A stretch of 64,000 nt of DNA from Spirochaetia bacterium (GCA_009930325.1 RZYO01000003.1:1-64000); one strand, 5' to 3'; counted from the stretch's first letter, positions 26,462 to 36,181 are shown. A program made the numbers and translations. The notes: generated from the sequence alone by a model not told the origin.

Positions 26462-27243
26462 TTTGCTTGATTCTCCTTAATTTTTTTTATAATTAAAACA
26501 ATTAAATCTTGGACTAAATAGAAAATAAAATCTCCGATTGCAGATAATAAAATTGCAATAAGAGTCCAAGCTAATACTTCTGCAGTTTCTAATTGTATTT
26601 GAGCAAATTGCATCTTCGCACCAACACCAAATTTTGGAATTGTTAATACCTCAGCAGCAACAACAACTTTCCAAACCATAGATAAAGTTTGTTTAGCTCC
26701 AAGAGAAAAAGGTTTAGATAAGGTTGGAATAATATAATAAAGTAGTTTTTGGGATTTTTTAAATCCGTAAAGAAAACACATCTGATTCATTTCTTCTTCA
26801 AGATGTTCTACTGCTCCTTCCATCATCATGTACATAATAGGAAATCCCATTAAAAATGCAGAAAAAATTGGGACGGTACCAGTTTTAAACCATATAAAAG
26901 CTAATAAAATAACACTCATTACTGGTGTAGTCTTTAATACAGTAAGCAAAGGGGTAAAAAACAAACTTAACATTCTATATTTGCCAGCAAGAGTGCCTAA
27001 AATAGTCGCAAAAACAATAGTAATGATAAAACTTTCAAAAGCTCTACTTACCGTTGAGAATATATTATAAAAGAATTCATCATTAGAAAATAATTCAAAA
27101 AGCCTTACTAAAACTTCATGCACTCCTGGAAGAAGTATTTGAGAATCTATTCTCCATGAAAAAATTTGCCACAATAATAAAAATACAAATACTGATAATA
27201 TTATTACAAAAATTTTAGTAAAGGCTTTTTTACTTTTATTCAT
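26458..27243 (-). CDS. ABC transporter permease, NitT/TauT type
   Basis: Six or so membrane segments, and the BPD_transp_1 coupling (EAA-type) loop around MNQMCFLYGFKKSQKLLYYI. The N-terminal helix is FVIILSVFVFLLLWQIFSW. 261 aa is normal. It lies four bases after the binding-protein stop, with no obvious Shine-Dalgarno, so it is probably coupled to the upstream gene. Confidence 0.92.
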   Translation of the reverse strand: MNKSKKAFTKIFVIILSVFVFLLLWQIFSWRIDSQILLPGVHEVLVRLFELFSNDEFFYNIFSTVSRAFESFIITIVFATILGTLAGKYRMLSLFFTPLLTVLKTTPVMSVILLAFIWFKTGTVPIFSAFLMGFPIMYMMMEGAVEHLEEEMNQMCFLYGFKKSQKLLYYIIPTLSKPFSLGAKQTLSMVWKVVVAAEVLTIPKFGVGAKMQFAQIQLETAEVLAWTLIAILLSAIGDFIFYLVQDLIVLIIKKIKENQAK

Positions 27244-27246
27244 ATA

Positions 27247-28212
27247 TTATAAATATAATCCTTGGTTTGGTAATTTTCCACCAACAGATTTTGCATCAAA
27301 ATTGAATAATAAATTAAAATAATTTTCAACTTCAGCTTTTGCCTCGTCTATACTTTCATAAACTAAATTACAATTAGGTATAGCTGGAGCAGCCATTGCA
27401 GCTGGCATAATATTAATTGATTCAATTGTTTTAGCAGCTTCCATTGGATTTGCTAATACATATGCCACACTTTCTTTATATGCAGCTAAAATAGCTTTTA
27501 CAGCTTCAGGATGTTCTTCATTAAACTTATTTTGTACAACAAGTACAGTCATTGGATAATTTTGAATTCCTGTAGTTTGAGCATACATTTTTTGAATATC
27601 TAAGACCTTTTGCATTTTTGGATTTTTAGCTAATACCATTGTAGTAAAAGGTTCAGGTAATAATGCTGTTACAGCTTTATTAGCTATCAATAATTGTGAT
27701 AATTGAGCTGAAGACACAATACTATAATCTAAATCAAAATCATCAATATTATAGCCATTTTCGCCAATTAACATTGAAGCCATTTGATTTGGAGTTGCTG
27801 CTGGGCCACCAGAAATTTGAATCTTAGTGTTAACCCAATTATCAGGTTCTGAAGAAATAACATTTAACATACCATTACCAATTACAGCTGCTAATTTAAT
27901 ATCTACACCTTTATTATAAAGGATGGCGGCTAAATTTGTAGGTAATGCTGCTACATCAACTTCCCCATTAGTTAATTTTGCAATTACTTCGTTAGGGGAT
28001 GCAAAAACACTAGTGCTAATTAAAACATTAGATCCAATATCGCCATTATCTTTTGCAATTTTTGCACTTGAAAAACCAGTAGGACCTGCCATTACGGCAA
28101 GTTCGACATTAATTTTGTTTGATTGATTTGCTTTTTCAAATTCTGCTTGTGCAAAAATTGAATTTAGTCCAACTAATACTATTAGGCCTAAAGTAAATAC
28201 TCTTTTTTTCAT
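27247..28212 (-). CDS. ABC transporter substrate-binding protein, NMT1/TauA-like
   Basis: Periplasmic binding protein with an N-terminal signal peptide (FTLGLIVLVGLNSIFAQ) and an SBP_bac/NMT1-type fold: PNEVIAKLTNGEVDVAALPTNLAAIL is the typical 'reads gene dosage of ligand path' segment of the family, followed by LLPEPFTTMVLAKNP. The ligand is unknown; the family covers sulfonates, nitrate, thiamine precursors and riboflavin. AAAGGAAG precedes the ATG. The gene is 46 nt after tyrS with no visible terminator, so it may share the synthetase transcript. Confidence 0.88.
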   Translation of the reverse strand: MKKRVFTLGLIVLVGLNSIFAQAEFEKANQSNKINVELAVMAGPTGFSSAKIAKDNGDIGSNVLISTSVFASPNEVIAKLTNGEVDVAALPTNLAAILYNKGVDIKLAAVIGNGMLNVISSEPDNWVNTKIQISGGPAATPNQMASMLIGENGYNIDDFDLDYSIVSSAQLSQLLIANKAVTALLPEPFTTMVLAKNPKMQKVLDIQKMYAQTTGIQNYPMTVLVVQNKFNEEHPEAVKAILAAYKESVAYVLANPMEAAKTIESINIMPAAMAAPAIPNCNLVYESIDEAKAEVENYFNLLFNFDAKSVGGKLPNQGLYL

Positions 28213-28258
28213 AATTTATACTTCCTTTATGAAACTATGGCTATATGTCGTAATTTCT

Positions 28259-29518
28259 TTATTTCAAGATAATTCTAAAGAAACGTTTTTTACCTGCTTT
28301 AAGGATAAGTTCGCCTTCTTCATCTATCATTTTATCTGTTACAATGAATTTTACATCAGTTATTTTTTCATTATTAATTAAAGCACCTCCACCTGATACT
28401 AATCGTCTAGCTTCACTATTTGAAGAAGCTAAAGAAGTCATAGCAAACAAGTTTAAAACAGGAATACCCTCTTCTAGTTGAGATCTTTCAAGTTCTAAGG
28501 AAGGCATACCTTCTCTTTGAGATAATGAGGCAGAGGCATTTGAGCTAAACATAGCCTTTGCTGCTACTTTTGCTTTTTCTGCTTCTTCTTCGCCATGAAC
28601 AATTTTTGTCTGTTCATAAGCAAGTCTTTCTTTTGCTTCATTAATATTAACATTTGATTTTTCATATTCTGCAATTTCTTCAAGAGATAAGAATGTAAAT
28701 AATTTCATAAATTTGAAAACATCTGCATCATTTACATTTCTCCAATATTGATAGAAATCATAAGGAGAAAATAATTCAGGATCTAAGAATACTGCTCCTT
28801 TTTCACTCTTACCCATTTTTTTACCATCAGCTCTAGTAATTAAATTAAAAGTTAAGCCGTAACAGTCTTCCCCACCTTTTTTTCTAATTAAATCAATACC
28901 ACTAACAATATTTCCCCATTGATCATCACCACCAATTTGCAATCTACAATTTTCATTTTGATATAATGTTAAGAAATCGTATGATTGTAATAATTGATAA
29001 TTAAATTCAATAAAAGAAAGGCCTCTTTCAAGTCTTTGTTTGTATGATTCAAAAGTAAGCATTCTATTTACAGAAAAGTGTCTACCAATATCTCTTAAAA
29101 AATCAATATAATTTAAATTAGTTAACCAATCAGCATTATTTAACATAACCGCTTGGCCTTTAGAACCGTCTGTTTGTTCACTAAAATCTACAACAGTACC
29201 TAATTGTTTTTTAATACTTTCACAGTTTTGTTGAATTTGTTCAGGAGTTAACATCTGTCTCATTTCAGTTTTCCCTGAAGGATCGCCAATCATTCCTGTT
29301 CCACCACCAACTAATGCAATTGGTAAATGACCTGCATTCTGTAAATGATGCATAGCAAAGAAAGGTACCATATGGCCAACATGTACACTTTTTCCAGTTG
29401 GATCAACTCCTACATAAAATTTTACTTTTTCTTTATCCATTAAATCGCTTAATGCATCAATATCAGTACAAGCTTTTATAAACCCTCTATCTTGTAATGT
29501 TTGTAAAGCACTATTCAT
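28259..29518 (-). CDS. tyrS: tyrosyl-tRNA synthetase
   Basis: Class I aminoacyl-tRNA synthetase. The HIGH-like motif is in PTGKSVHVGHMVPF (near residue 45) and the KMSKS-like motif is KKMGKSEKG near 235. Catalytic YQLLQSYDFLTLYQ and GGDDQWGNI are present. A C-terminal S4 RNA-binding domain (SSNSEARRLVSGGGALINNEK) completes the bacterial TyrRS architecture. 419 aa is normal. GAGGAAA precedes the ATG, two bases after the glyS stop. Confidence 0.97.
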   Translation of the reverse strand: MNSALQTLQDRGFIKACTDIDALSDLMDKEKVKFYVGVDPTGKSVHVGHMVPFFAMHHLQNAGHLPIALVGGGTGMIGDPSGKTEMRQMLTPEQIQQNCESIKKQLGTVVDFSEQTDGSKGQAVMLNNADWLTNLNYIDFLRDIGRHFSVNRMLTFESYKQRLERGLSFIEFNYQLLQSYDFLTLYQNENCRLQIGGDDQWGNIVSGIDLIRKKGGEDCYGLTFNLITRADGKKMGKSEKGAVFLDPELFSPYDFYQYWRNVNDADVFKFMKLFTFLSLEEIAEYEKSNVNINEAKERLAYEQTKIVHGEEEAEKAKVAAKAMFSSNASASLSQREGMPSLELERSQLEEGIPVLNLFAMTSLASSNSEARRLVSGGGALINNEKITDVKFIVTDKMIDEEGELILKAGKKRFFRIILK

Positions 29519-29520
29519 TA

Positions 29521-30843
29521 TTATTTCCTCTTGTAATTCTTTGTTGCTTCTTTAATAGTTTTTACTAAATCATTTTTTGCAACTCTGACTTGTTCCATTG
29601 AATCTCTAAATCTTAAAGTAACTGTATCATTTTCTTTTGTATCGTAATCAACGGTTATACAATAAGGAGTACCAATTTCATCCATTCTTCTATAGCGACG
29701 ACCAATAGCACCACTTTGATCATAGAATGTAGAGAAATCATTTCTCAATTCTTTTTCTAACTCTTCAGCAATCTCTGCAATTCCATCCTTTTTAACTAAT
29801 GGTAAAACAGCAACTTCAACAGGAGCTATTGAAGGATGGAAATGTAATACAGTTCTTGTATCTCCATCTAAATCTTCTTCTTCATATGCATCACTTAATG
29901 CCATTAATACATTTCTTGTTAATCCAGCACTAGTTTCAACAACATATGGAATATATCTTTCATTTGTAATTGGATCTAAATAATCTTGTTTCTTACCACA
30001 GAATTTTGTATGTTGAGTTAAATCATAATCAGTTCTACTATGAATACCTTCTAATTCTTGCCAACCCATTGGGAAAAGGAATTGAATATCAAAAGCATCT
30101 TTAGCATAGAAGGCTAATTCATCACTTCCGTGTTGGTGCCATCTTAAATGATCCATTCTAATTCCCATCTTATCATAGAAAGCCATTCTTTGTTCTTTCC
30201 AATATGAGAACCATTCTTCATCATCTCCAGGTTTTACAAAGAATTGCATTTCCATTTGTTCAAATTCACAGGATCGGAAAATAAAATTCTTAGTTGTAAT
30301 TTCATTTCTGAAAGATTTACCAATTTGTGCGATTCCAAAAGGAATTTTAACTCTTGAGGAAGCTACAACATTTTTAAAGTTTACATAAATACCTTGAGCT
30401 GTCTCTGGTCTTAAATAAACAACTGAAGAAGCATCTCTATTTGCACCAATGTGAGTTTCAAACATAAGATTGAAATTTCTTGGTTCTGTAAAACTATCTT
30501 TATTCCCACAAACAGGACATGGAGCATTTAAATCAATTTGGTCTGCTCTAAAACGACTTTTACATTCTTTACAGTCGACCATAGGATCACTGAAGTTTGA
30601 TACGTGTCCACTAGCTTCCCATACTTTTGAAGCCATCAAAATTGAAGCATCAATACCAACTATATTATCATGAAGTTGAGTCATTTCTTTCCACCAGAAA
30701 TCTCTGATGTTATTCTTTAATTGAACACCTAATGGACCGTAATCATAAGCACCATTTAAACCACCATATATTTCACTTGATTGGAAAATAAATCCACGTC
30801 TTTTACACAACGATACAATCTTATCCATTGTTACTTCTGCCAT
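29521..30843 (-). CDS. glyS: glycyl-tRNA synthetase, homodimeric class II
   Basis: Charges tRNA-Gly; the single-chain alpha2 type (GlyQS/GRS1-like), not the alpha/beta type. The N-terminus has RRGFIFQSSEIYGGLNGAYDYGPLG. A zinc-binding insert carries CKECKSRF and CPVCG. Class II motif 2 (FRNEITTKNFIFRSCEFEQMEMQFF) and an anticodon-binding C-terminal domain (APVEVAVLPLVKKDG) are present. 440 aa is within range. It is one base after the gltX stop, with GGGAGAA overlapping the end of gltX. Confidence 0.96.
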   Translation of the reverse strand: MAEVTMDKIVSLCKRRGFIFQSSEIYGGLNGAYDYGPLGVQLKNNIRDFWWKEMTQLHDNIVGIDASILMASKVWEASGHVSNFSDPMVDCKECKSRFRADQIDLNAPCPVCGNKDSFTEPRNFNLMFETHIGANRDASSVVYLRPETAQGIYVNFKNVVASSRVKIPFGIAQIGKSFRNEITTKNFIFRSCEFEQMEMQFFVKPGDDEEWFSYWKEQRMAFYDKMGIRMDHLRWHQHGSDELAFYAKDAFDIQFLFPMGWQELEGIHSRTDYDLTQHTKFCGKKQDYLDPITNERYIPYVVETSAGLTRNVLMALSDAYEEEDLDGDTRTVLHFHPSIAPVEVAVLPLVKKDGIAEIAEELEKELRNDFSTFYDQSGAIGRRYRRMDEIGTPYCITVDYDTKENDTVTLRFRDSMEQVRVAKNDLVKTIKEATKNYKRK

Positions 30844-30844
30844 T

Positions 30845-32326
30845 TTATAGTTCTCCCTCTAGCATTTCAATTGCTCTTTCTATTCTTTTAAAACATTCTT
30901 CCTTACCCAATAAATTTACTGTATCATTCATTGGTAAACTTACATTACTTGATGTTAATGCAACTCTTAAAGGTGTAAAAACACCATTTACTTTTACATC
31001 CATCTCTGTTGCAAGATTTGAAATTTCATTTTCGATTTCTTCAAATGGAAGTTCTTTATCTAATCCATTTCTTAATATTTCATAAGCTTTTACTAAAGCT
31101 TTTGTGGTTGATTCTAAATCCATTTTTTTAGCAACAAACATTTCTTTGTCTGCTATTCCTGGATTTGTAAATAAGAAACTTGATAAGTCAACTACATCAG
31201 ATAAAACTTTTAATCGTGGTTTTACACAAGGTATTAATTGATCGAGTATAGCATTTTGTTCATCTGTAATTTCGTCATTTATAAAACTAGCTTTTACTAA
31301 ATATGGGATTAATTTTTCTTTTAATTCCTCATCACTCAATTTTCTAATATATTGACCATTAAACCAATCTAATTTCTTATAATCAAAAATTCCAGGAGCT
31401 TTATGAATTTTATTAATATCGAAAACTTTCTCTAATTCTTCTTTACTAAAGAATTCTGTACTCTCATCATAAGACCAGCCAACTAAAGTTACATAATTCA
31501 TTAATGCTTCAGGCAAATAACCTTTTTCTCTAAAATCTCTTACACTAGTAGATCCGTGTCTTTTTGATAATTTTTGACCGTCTTTTCCCATAACCATAGG
31601 CAAATGGCAATAAATTGGAGGTTCCCAGCCAAAAGCTTTATATAAAATAATATGTAAAGGTCCTGAAGGAATCCATTCTTGAGCTCTCATTATATGAGTA
31701 ATTCCCATTAAATGGTCATCAACAACATTAGCTAAATGATATGTTGGAAATCCATCACTTTTCAATAAAATTGGATCTGGTGATACATCTTTATTTTTTC
31801 TTGTAATGTCTCCCATTAATACATCATGAAAAGTAGTTTTCCCTTCAGTCGGTACTCTTAATCTAATTACAGGTTTAATACCTTGTTTTTCATACTCAGC
31901 TCTTTCTTCTGCACTTAAATTACTACAATGTCTATCGTAACCTTGTGTTGAACTTTTATTTGCTTTTTGTTCTTCACGAACTTTTTCTAATCTTTCTGGA
32001 GTACAATAGCAATAATATGCCATGTCATTATCGACTAGCATTTTTGCATATTTCTGATACAGATCAAAACGTTCACTTTGAATATATGGACCGTATTGGC
32101 CGCCAACAATTGGACCTTCATCCCATTTAACATCTAACCAGTTCAAAGTTTGATATAAATCATCTAATGATTCTTCACTATATCTTTCTCTATCAGTATC
32201 CTCAACCCTAAGTAGAAAATCTCCGCCTTGAGATTTAGCATAAAAATAATTAAATAATGCTGTTCTTACTCCACCAATGTGCTGTAACCCGGTAGGAGAG
32301 GGTGCATAACGTACTCTAACACTCAT
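30845..32326 (-). CDS. gltX: glutamyl-tRNA synthetase
   Basis: Class I synthetase charging tRNA-Glu, and possibly tRNA-Gln in organisms using the GatCAB route. N-terminal RYAPSPTGLQHIGGVRTALF carries the HIGH-type motif, KLSKRHGS is KMSKS, and VEDTDRERYSEE is typical. Length 493 aa is normal. AAAGGAG lies upstream of the ATG. It is first of the gltX-glyS-tyrS run. Confidence 0.97.
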   Translation of the reverse strand: MSVRVRYAPSPTGLQHIGGVRTALFNYFYAKSQGGDFLLRVEDTDRERYSEESLDDLYQTLNWLDVKWDEGPIVGGQYGPYIQSERFDLYQKYAKMLVDNDMAYYCYCTPERLEKVREEQKANKSSTQGYDRHCSNLSAEERAEYEKQGIKPVIRLRVPTEGKTTFHDVLMGDITRKNKDVSPDPILLKSDGFPTYHLANVVDDHLMGITHIMRAQEWIPSGPLHIILYKAFGWEPPIYCHLPMVMGKDGQKLSKRHGSTSVRDFREKGYLPEALMNYVTLVGWSYDESTEFFSKEELEKVFDINKIHKAPGIFDYKKLDWFNGQYIRKLSDEELKEKLIPYLVKASFINDEITDEQNAILDQLIPCVKPRLKVLSDVVDLSSFLFTNPGIADKEMFVAKKMDLESTTKALVKAYEILRNGLDKELPFEEIENEISNLATEMDVKVNGVFTPLRVALTSSNVSLPMNDTVNLLGKEECFKRIERAIEMLEGEL

Positions 32327-32515
32327 ATAACAAGAGCTCCTTTAATATAAAAAACGTTTAAAGTAAGATTACTAGAATTTAATAATAATGGCAACAATTG
32401 AAACAACATATTAGATAAACCATAAGATAAATATTTACTGTATTAGAGATAATAATTCTATTTATCATTTATTTCTTATTTTAATCTTTATTAATTTATA
32501 AATAATAACATATAC
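32327..32515. other. divergent gap before gltX and the cobalamin leader
   Basis: AT-rich and non-coding. It holds the gltX ribosome-binding site (AAAGGAG) and, at 32511-32516, a TATACT box that would start transcription just before the riboswitch. Nothing else is recognised. Confidence 0.5.
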
Positions 32516-32638
32516 TGATTGAGCAAAATGTGAAACAGGTGTAATTCCTTATAGACCAGCTACTGTTAAAGTCAGACCACTAATTATTGCATAACCTACT
32601 GGACTTTAGGCTATGGCCAAAAGTCTCCTTATAAGGAG
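32516..32638 (+). promoter_or_regulatory. cobalamin riboswitch with Shine-Dalgarno-sequestering hairpin
   Basis: Core B12-box elements are visible: gtgaaacaggtg (32530-32541), attcctta, and ctactgttaaagtcagacca (32560-32579), corresponding to the conserved GCCACTG...AGTCAGA consensus. A hairpin GGACTTT...AAAGTCT (32601-32626) follows. The end is CTCCTTATAAGGAG (32625-32638), in which CTCC pairs with the GGAG ribosome-binding site of the following gene. This indicates translational OFF control by cobalamin. The downstream genes are a BtuFCD-type transporter. Confidence 0.85.
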
Positions 32639-32646
32639 CTTTATTT

Positions 32647-33546
32647 ATGAAAAAATATTTCATTGTTTTTTTATTAACTTTTTTTTCTTTAACCTCTGTT
32701 TTTAGTGCCGGAACAAAAGAAAATATCACCACAAATAACAGTTTTGAATTTATTGATTCCTACAACAGAAGCGTTGAAATAAAAACAAATCCACAAAGAA
32801 TTATTTCACTTGGACCCAATATCACTGAAATAATAAGTGAATTAAATTTTGAAAAACTTGTTGGAAGAACCGATTATTGTGATTATCCTGAGAAAGTATC
32901 ACAAGTAAGTAGTATTGGAACTATTATGAATCCTAATATTGAAAAAATAATTGACCTTGAACCAGATTTAGTTATTGCTTCAGTACATGCTCCAAAAGAG
33001 TTATTAGAAACTCTCGAAAAAATGAATATCCCGGCTATCGCTATCTATGATGATAATTCACTAGAAGGTTCTTATAATCTTATTTCTAAAATTGGATACA
33101 TAATGAATGAAGAAAAAAAAGCAAATGATATTATAAATAGTAATAAAGCTTTAGTAGAAGAAGTAATTTCTAAAACAAAGAATTTAGATAAAAAAAGTGT
33201 TTATTATGTTATTAGTTTTGGCGAATGGGGCGATTTTACAGCAGGTGGCAATACTTTTATTGGTAAAATGATTAATTTAGTTTCAGCTACAAACATTGCA
33301 GAAGATGTAAATGGTTGGAATTTTAGCATTGAACAGCTAATTGAAAAAGATCCTCAAATAATTATTGTTTCAAAATATTATGATTCAAAAAACCAATTTA
33401 TAAACACTAAACCATATGCTGATTTAACAGCTGTGAAAGAAAATAGAGTTTATGAAATAGATAACAATCTACTTGATAGACAAGGAATTAGAAATGCTCA
33501 AGGATTACTTGAATTAGCAAAAATTATTCACAATGAAGCTTTCTAA
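32647..33546 (+). CDS. btuF: cobalamin (or corrinoid) ABC transporter substrate-binding protein, BtuF-like
   Basis: Periplasmic_binding_2 (helical-backbone) protein with a signal peptide ending in SVFSAG. Family segments are RIISLGPNITEIISEL, LVGRTDYCDYPEKV and KIIDLEPDLVIAS. Length 299 aa fits BtuF. The sequence alone would also permit an iron-siderophore or heme ligand; the cobalamin riboswitch just upstream decides for corrinoid. Translation start 32647 is set by AGGAG at 32634-32638. It overlaps the permease gene by 14 nt. Confidence 0.88.
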   Translation: MKKYFIVFLLTFFSLTSVFSAGTKENITTNNSFEFIDSYNRSVEIKTNPQRIISLGPNITEIISELNFEKLVGRTDYCDYPEKVSQVSSIGTIMNPNIEKIIDLEPDLVIASVHAPKELLETLEKMNIPAIAIYDDNSLEGSYNLISKIGYIMNEEKKANDIINSNKALVEEVISKTKNLDKKSVYYVISFGEWGDFTAGGNTFIGKMINLVSATNIAEDVNGWNFSIEQLIEKDPQIIIVSKYYDSKNQFINTKPYADLTAVKENRVYEIDNNLLDRQGIRNAQGLLELAKIIHNEAF

Positions 33547-34555
33547 GAGAAAAACAAATAATTTAATACTAGTAATTTTATTTATTTTCGGAATTTTAAT
33601 AATCTTTAGTTCAATTACTAAAGGAAGTGTTAAAATTCCTTTAAAAGAAGTTCTTGCTATTTTTTTTAATACAAATGAGAAAATAGTATCAGCTTCTCAT
33701 AAGTATATCATTTTAAATCTTCGAATACCTAGAACAATAAGTGCCTTGATTGTTGGGATGAGTTTAGCTATTTCAGGAGCAGTTTTTCAAACATTATTTA
33801 AAAATCCACTGACAGAACCTTATCTATTAGGGATTTCTTCAGGGGCGGCGCTTGGGGTTGCAATTGCTAGTGTATTTAATCTATTTGCCCTTATTCCTGG
33901 AATCTGGGGAACCTTCTTTTTTGCATTCATTTTTGCATTATTAACTTCATTATTAATTTTTTCACTAGCAGGTAAAAACCGTACCTCCTTATTAATTCTA
34001 CTTTTATCAGGATTAGCTATTAACTTTTTTCTTTCTGCTTTAAACTCTTTATTACTTTATTTTAACAGAGACAAACTACAAAATATTATTTACTGGCAAA
34101 TGGGAAGTTTTAGCTTAAGTTCATATGAAAAAATTATATTCACTCTACCAATAATAATTCTTATAATAGTCCTATTACTTACAAAAACAAAAGAATTAGA
34201 TGTATTATTATTAAGTGATGATACTGCTTTATCTATTGGCTTAGATGTAAAAAAACAAAGAATTATTCTTTTATTATTAACTACACTTTTAACAAGTATT
34301 TGTGTTGGATTAGCCGGAACAATAGGCTTTGTTGGATTAATTATTCCACACATTGTGAAATTGATTTTTGGAGTAAAACACAAATTTGTTTTACCGCTCT
34401 CATTGTATGTAGGGGCAATATTTACACTTTTATGCGATATTATTTCTCGTACATTAATTGATAATGCTGAAATCCCAATAGGTATAATTACAGCATTATT
34501 TGGAGCTCCTTTCTTTTTATATATTCTTAGAAAAACAAAGGCTAGTATTTTATGA
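33533..34555 (+). CDS. btuC: cobalamin ABC transporter permease, BtuC/FecCD family
   Basis: About ten membrane segments. FecCD-family signatures are LRIPRTISALIVGMSLAISGAVFQTLFKNPLTEPYLLGISSGAALG split over the first third, and GTIGFVGLIIPHIVKL near residue 265. 340 aa is typical. It starts 14 nt inside btuF and its stop overlaps btuD by four bases (ATGA), so the three genes form one translationally coupled operon. Confidence 0.93.
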   Translation: MKLSKRKTNNLILVILFIFGILIIFSSITKGSVKIPLKEVLAIFFNTNEKIVSASHKYIILNLRIPRTISALIVGMSLAISGAVFQTLFKNPLTEPYLLGISSGAALGVAIASVFNLFALIPGIWGTFFFAFIFALLTSLLIFSLAGKNRTSLLILLLSGLAINFFLSALNSLLLYFNRDKLQNIIYWQMGSFSLSSYEKIIFTLPIIILIIVLLLTKTKELDVLLLSDDTALSIGLDVKKQRIILLLLTTLLTSICVGLAGTIGFVGLIIPHIVKLIFGVKHKFVLPLSLYVGAIFTLLCDIISRTLIDNAEIPIGIITALFGAPFFLYILRKTKASIL

Positions 34556-35310
34556 ACATATATATAAAAAATCTAAATTATTCCTATTTTGAAAATACAA
34601 TATTCAATTCATTGAATTTAAGATTTGAAGAAAAAAAATTCTATGGAATATTAGGATCAAATGGATGTGGAAAAACTACATTGATAAAAACTATATTAAA
34701 GTTATTAAAAATAGAAAACGATTCAATTTTATATAACAATGAAGATCTCAATAGTTTAAAAAGAGAAGATATTGCAAAAAAAATAGCATACGTAGAACAA
34801 TCCACACAACTTGTTCCACAAATAAGCGTATTTGAATATATTAGACTTTCAAGATACTTGTTTAATGATTCTTTAGAATCAGAAACAATAAAAATTAATA
34901 AAGTAATCAATCAATTAAAAATTAGTAAATTAAAAAATAAATATTTAAATGAATTAAGTGGAGGAGAATTACAAAAAGTAATTATTGCTAGAGCAATAGC
35001 TCAAGAATCAAAAATATTAATTCTTGATGAACCAATTGCTAATTTAGACCCACTCCACCAATTAGAAATCATGACATTATTAAAAGATTTAGTTTTAAAA
35101 AATAATTTAACAATTATTACAACTCTTCATGATATTAATCTTTCTTTATCATTTTGTGATGAAATAGTATTATTAGACAAAGGAAAAAAACTACAAGGAA
35201 ATGTAAATGATATTATAACCCAATCAAATATCAAAGAATTTTTCAATTTAGATAGCCATTTTATAACAAATCCTTTTACAAAAAAACCTTTTGTAATTCT
35301 TAATCATTAA
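34552..35310 (+). CDS. btuD: cobalamin ABC transporter ATPase, BtuD/FecE-like
   Basis: Walker A is GSNGCGKTTLIK (residues 35-46), the signature is LSGGELQKVIIARAIA, Walker B is ILILDEPIANLDP, and the switch His is in TTLHDINLSLSFCDE. 252 aa is standard. The last 11 bases overlap, on the opposite strand, the end of the alpha/beta hydrolase gene, leaving no room for a classical terminator. Confidence 0.92.
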   Translation: MNIYIKNLNYSYFENTIFNSLNLRFEEKKFYGILGSNGCGKTTLIKTILKLLKIENDSILYNNEDLNSLKREDIAKKIAYVEQSTQLVPQISVFEYIRLSRYLFNDSLESETIKINKVINQLKISKLKNKYLNELSGGELQKVIIARAIAQESKILILDEPIANLDPLHQLEIMTLLKDLVLKNNLTIITTLHDINLSLSFCDEIVLLDKGKKLQGNVNDIITQSNIKEFFNLDSHFITNPFTKKPFVILNH

Positions 35311-36181
35311 AAAAGTCTACTACTGAGTCATTACATAAATTTCTTTTTTCTTCATCATTAAAGTATTGGATTAAATGATTCGCTCCATCAATTATTAAGC
35401 TAGATAAAGGAGACTTAATAGATGATTCTAACAATTTTTTTACTTTTTCACTATTAACAGACATATCTTTAGATCCAAAAACACAAAATGTTTTAGAGCT
35501 TAATCTATTTAAAGAGTTTAGAGCTAATTCTCTTACTTTATTAAATTCACACAATTGTTTTAAAATAATTATTGACCAATAATTAGTACCAAGATATTGA
35601 TCATCACCTTCTTCTCTTTCACAAATACCCCAAAAAGAAGAATCCATTTTCCAAGGAATACTTAACTCTTTTTTAAAAAGCATTAATGTTTTTAATTTAA
35701 ATTTTGAAAAGCCTCTTATATAAAAAGCTGGGGCGATTAATGCAACTTTTTCTATATCAAATTCTTTCGCAACAATAGTAGCAATCAGAGAGCCCATTGA
35801 ATGACCTACTACATAAACACACTCATATTCTTTCTTTAAATAACCTATACTAGATCTAGCTACAGAGAGCCAATCTTCTGCCCTTGTTTTAATAAAATCT
35901 TCTTGATTTACACCATGTCCTGGATATCGTGGACAGTATACATCATAATTTGAATTATAAAATTTCAATCCTAAATATGACATTTCTCCAGGGTAACCTT
36001 GATATCCATGAAGTAATAAAACAGCACAATTTGTCTTTGTTTCATGCACCATTTTCCATGGAGTAGCGCAAAGAACAGGTTTTGATTTTTCCATATGATA
36101 ATATGGCTCTAAAATATTATATAATTCATCACTATGTGTAAGTCTTTTATAACCTGGACAAAGATTTAGTATTTCGTTCAT
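35300..36181 (-). CDS. alpha/beta hydrolase (lysophospholipase/carboxylesterase-like)
   Basis: Serine hydrolase with the nucleophile elbow VGHSMGSLIA (about residue 125), oxyanion-side LLLHGYQGYPGEM, YPGHG, acid-side FGSKDMSVNSE, and catalytic His in DGANHLIQY. It has no signal peptide. The pattern resembles the monoglyceride lipase / carboxylesterase Est30 group (Hydrolase_4). The substrate is unknown. GAGAG lies upstream of the ATG. A terminator of the rloB gene sits only about 20 nt before the start, so expression comes from read-through or an unseen promoter. Confidence 0.85.
   Translation of the reverse strand: MNEILNLCPGYKRLTHSDELYNILEPYYHMEKSKPVLCATPWKMVHETKTNCAVLLLHGYQGYPGEMSYLGLKFYNSNYDVYCPRYPGHGVNQEDFIKTRAEDWLSVARSSIGYLKKEYECVYVVGHSMGSLIATIVAKEFDIEKVALIAPAFYIRGFSKFKLKTLMLFKKELSIPWKMDSSFWGICEREEGDDQYLGTNYWSIIILKQLCEFNKVRELALNSLNRLSSKTFCVFGSKDMSVNSEKVKKLLESSIKSPLSSLIIDGANHLIQYFNDEEKRNLCNDSVVDFFND

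Noticed and set aside
34641-34910. Open frame opposite btuD
   Set aside because: Shadow of the ATPase codons; no ribosome-binding site or plausible protein features.
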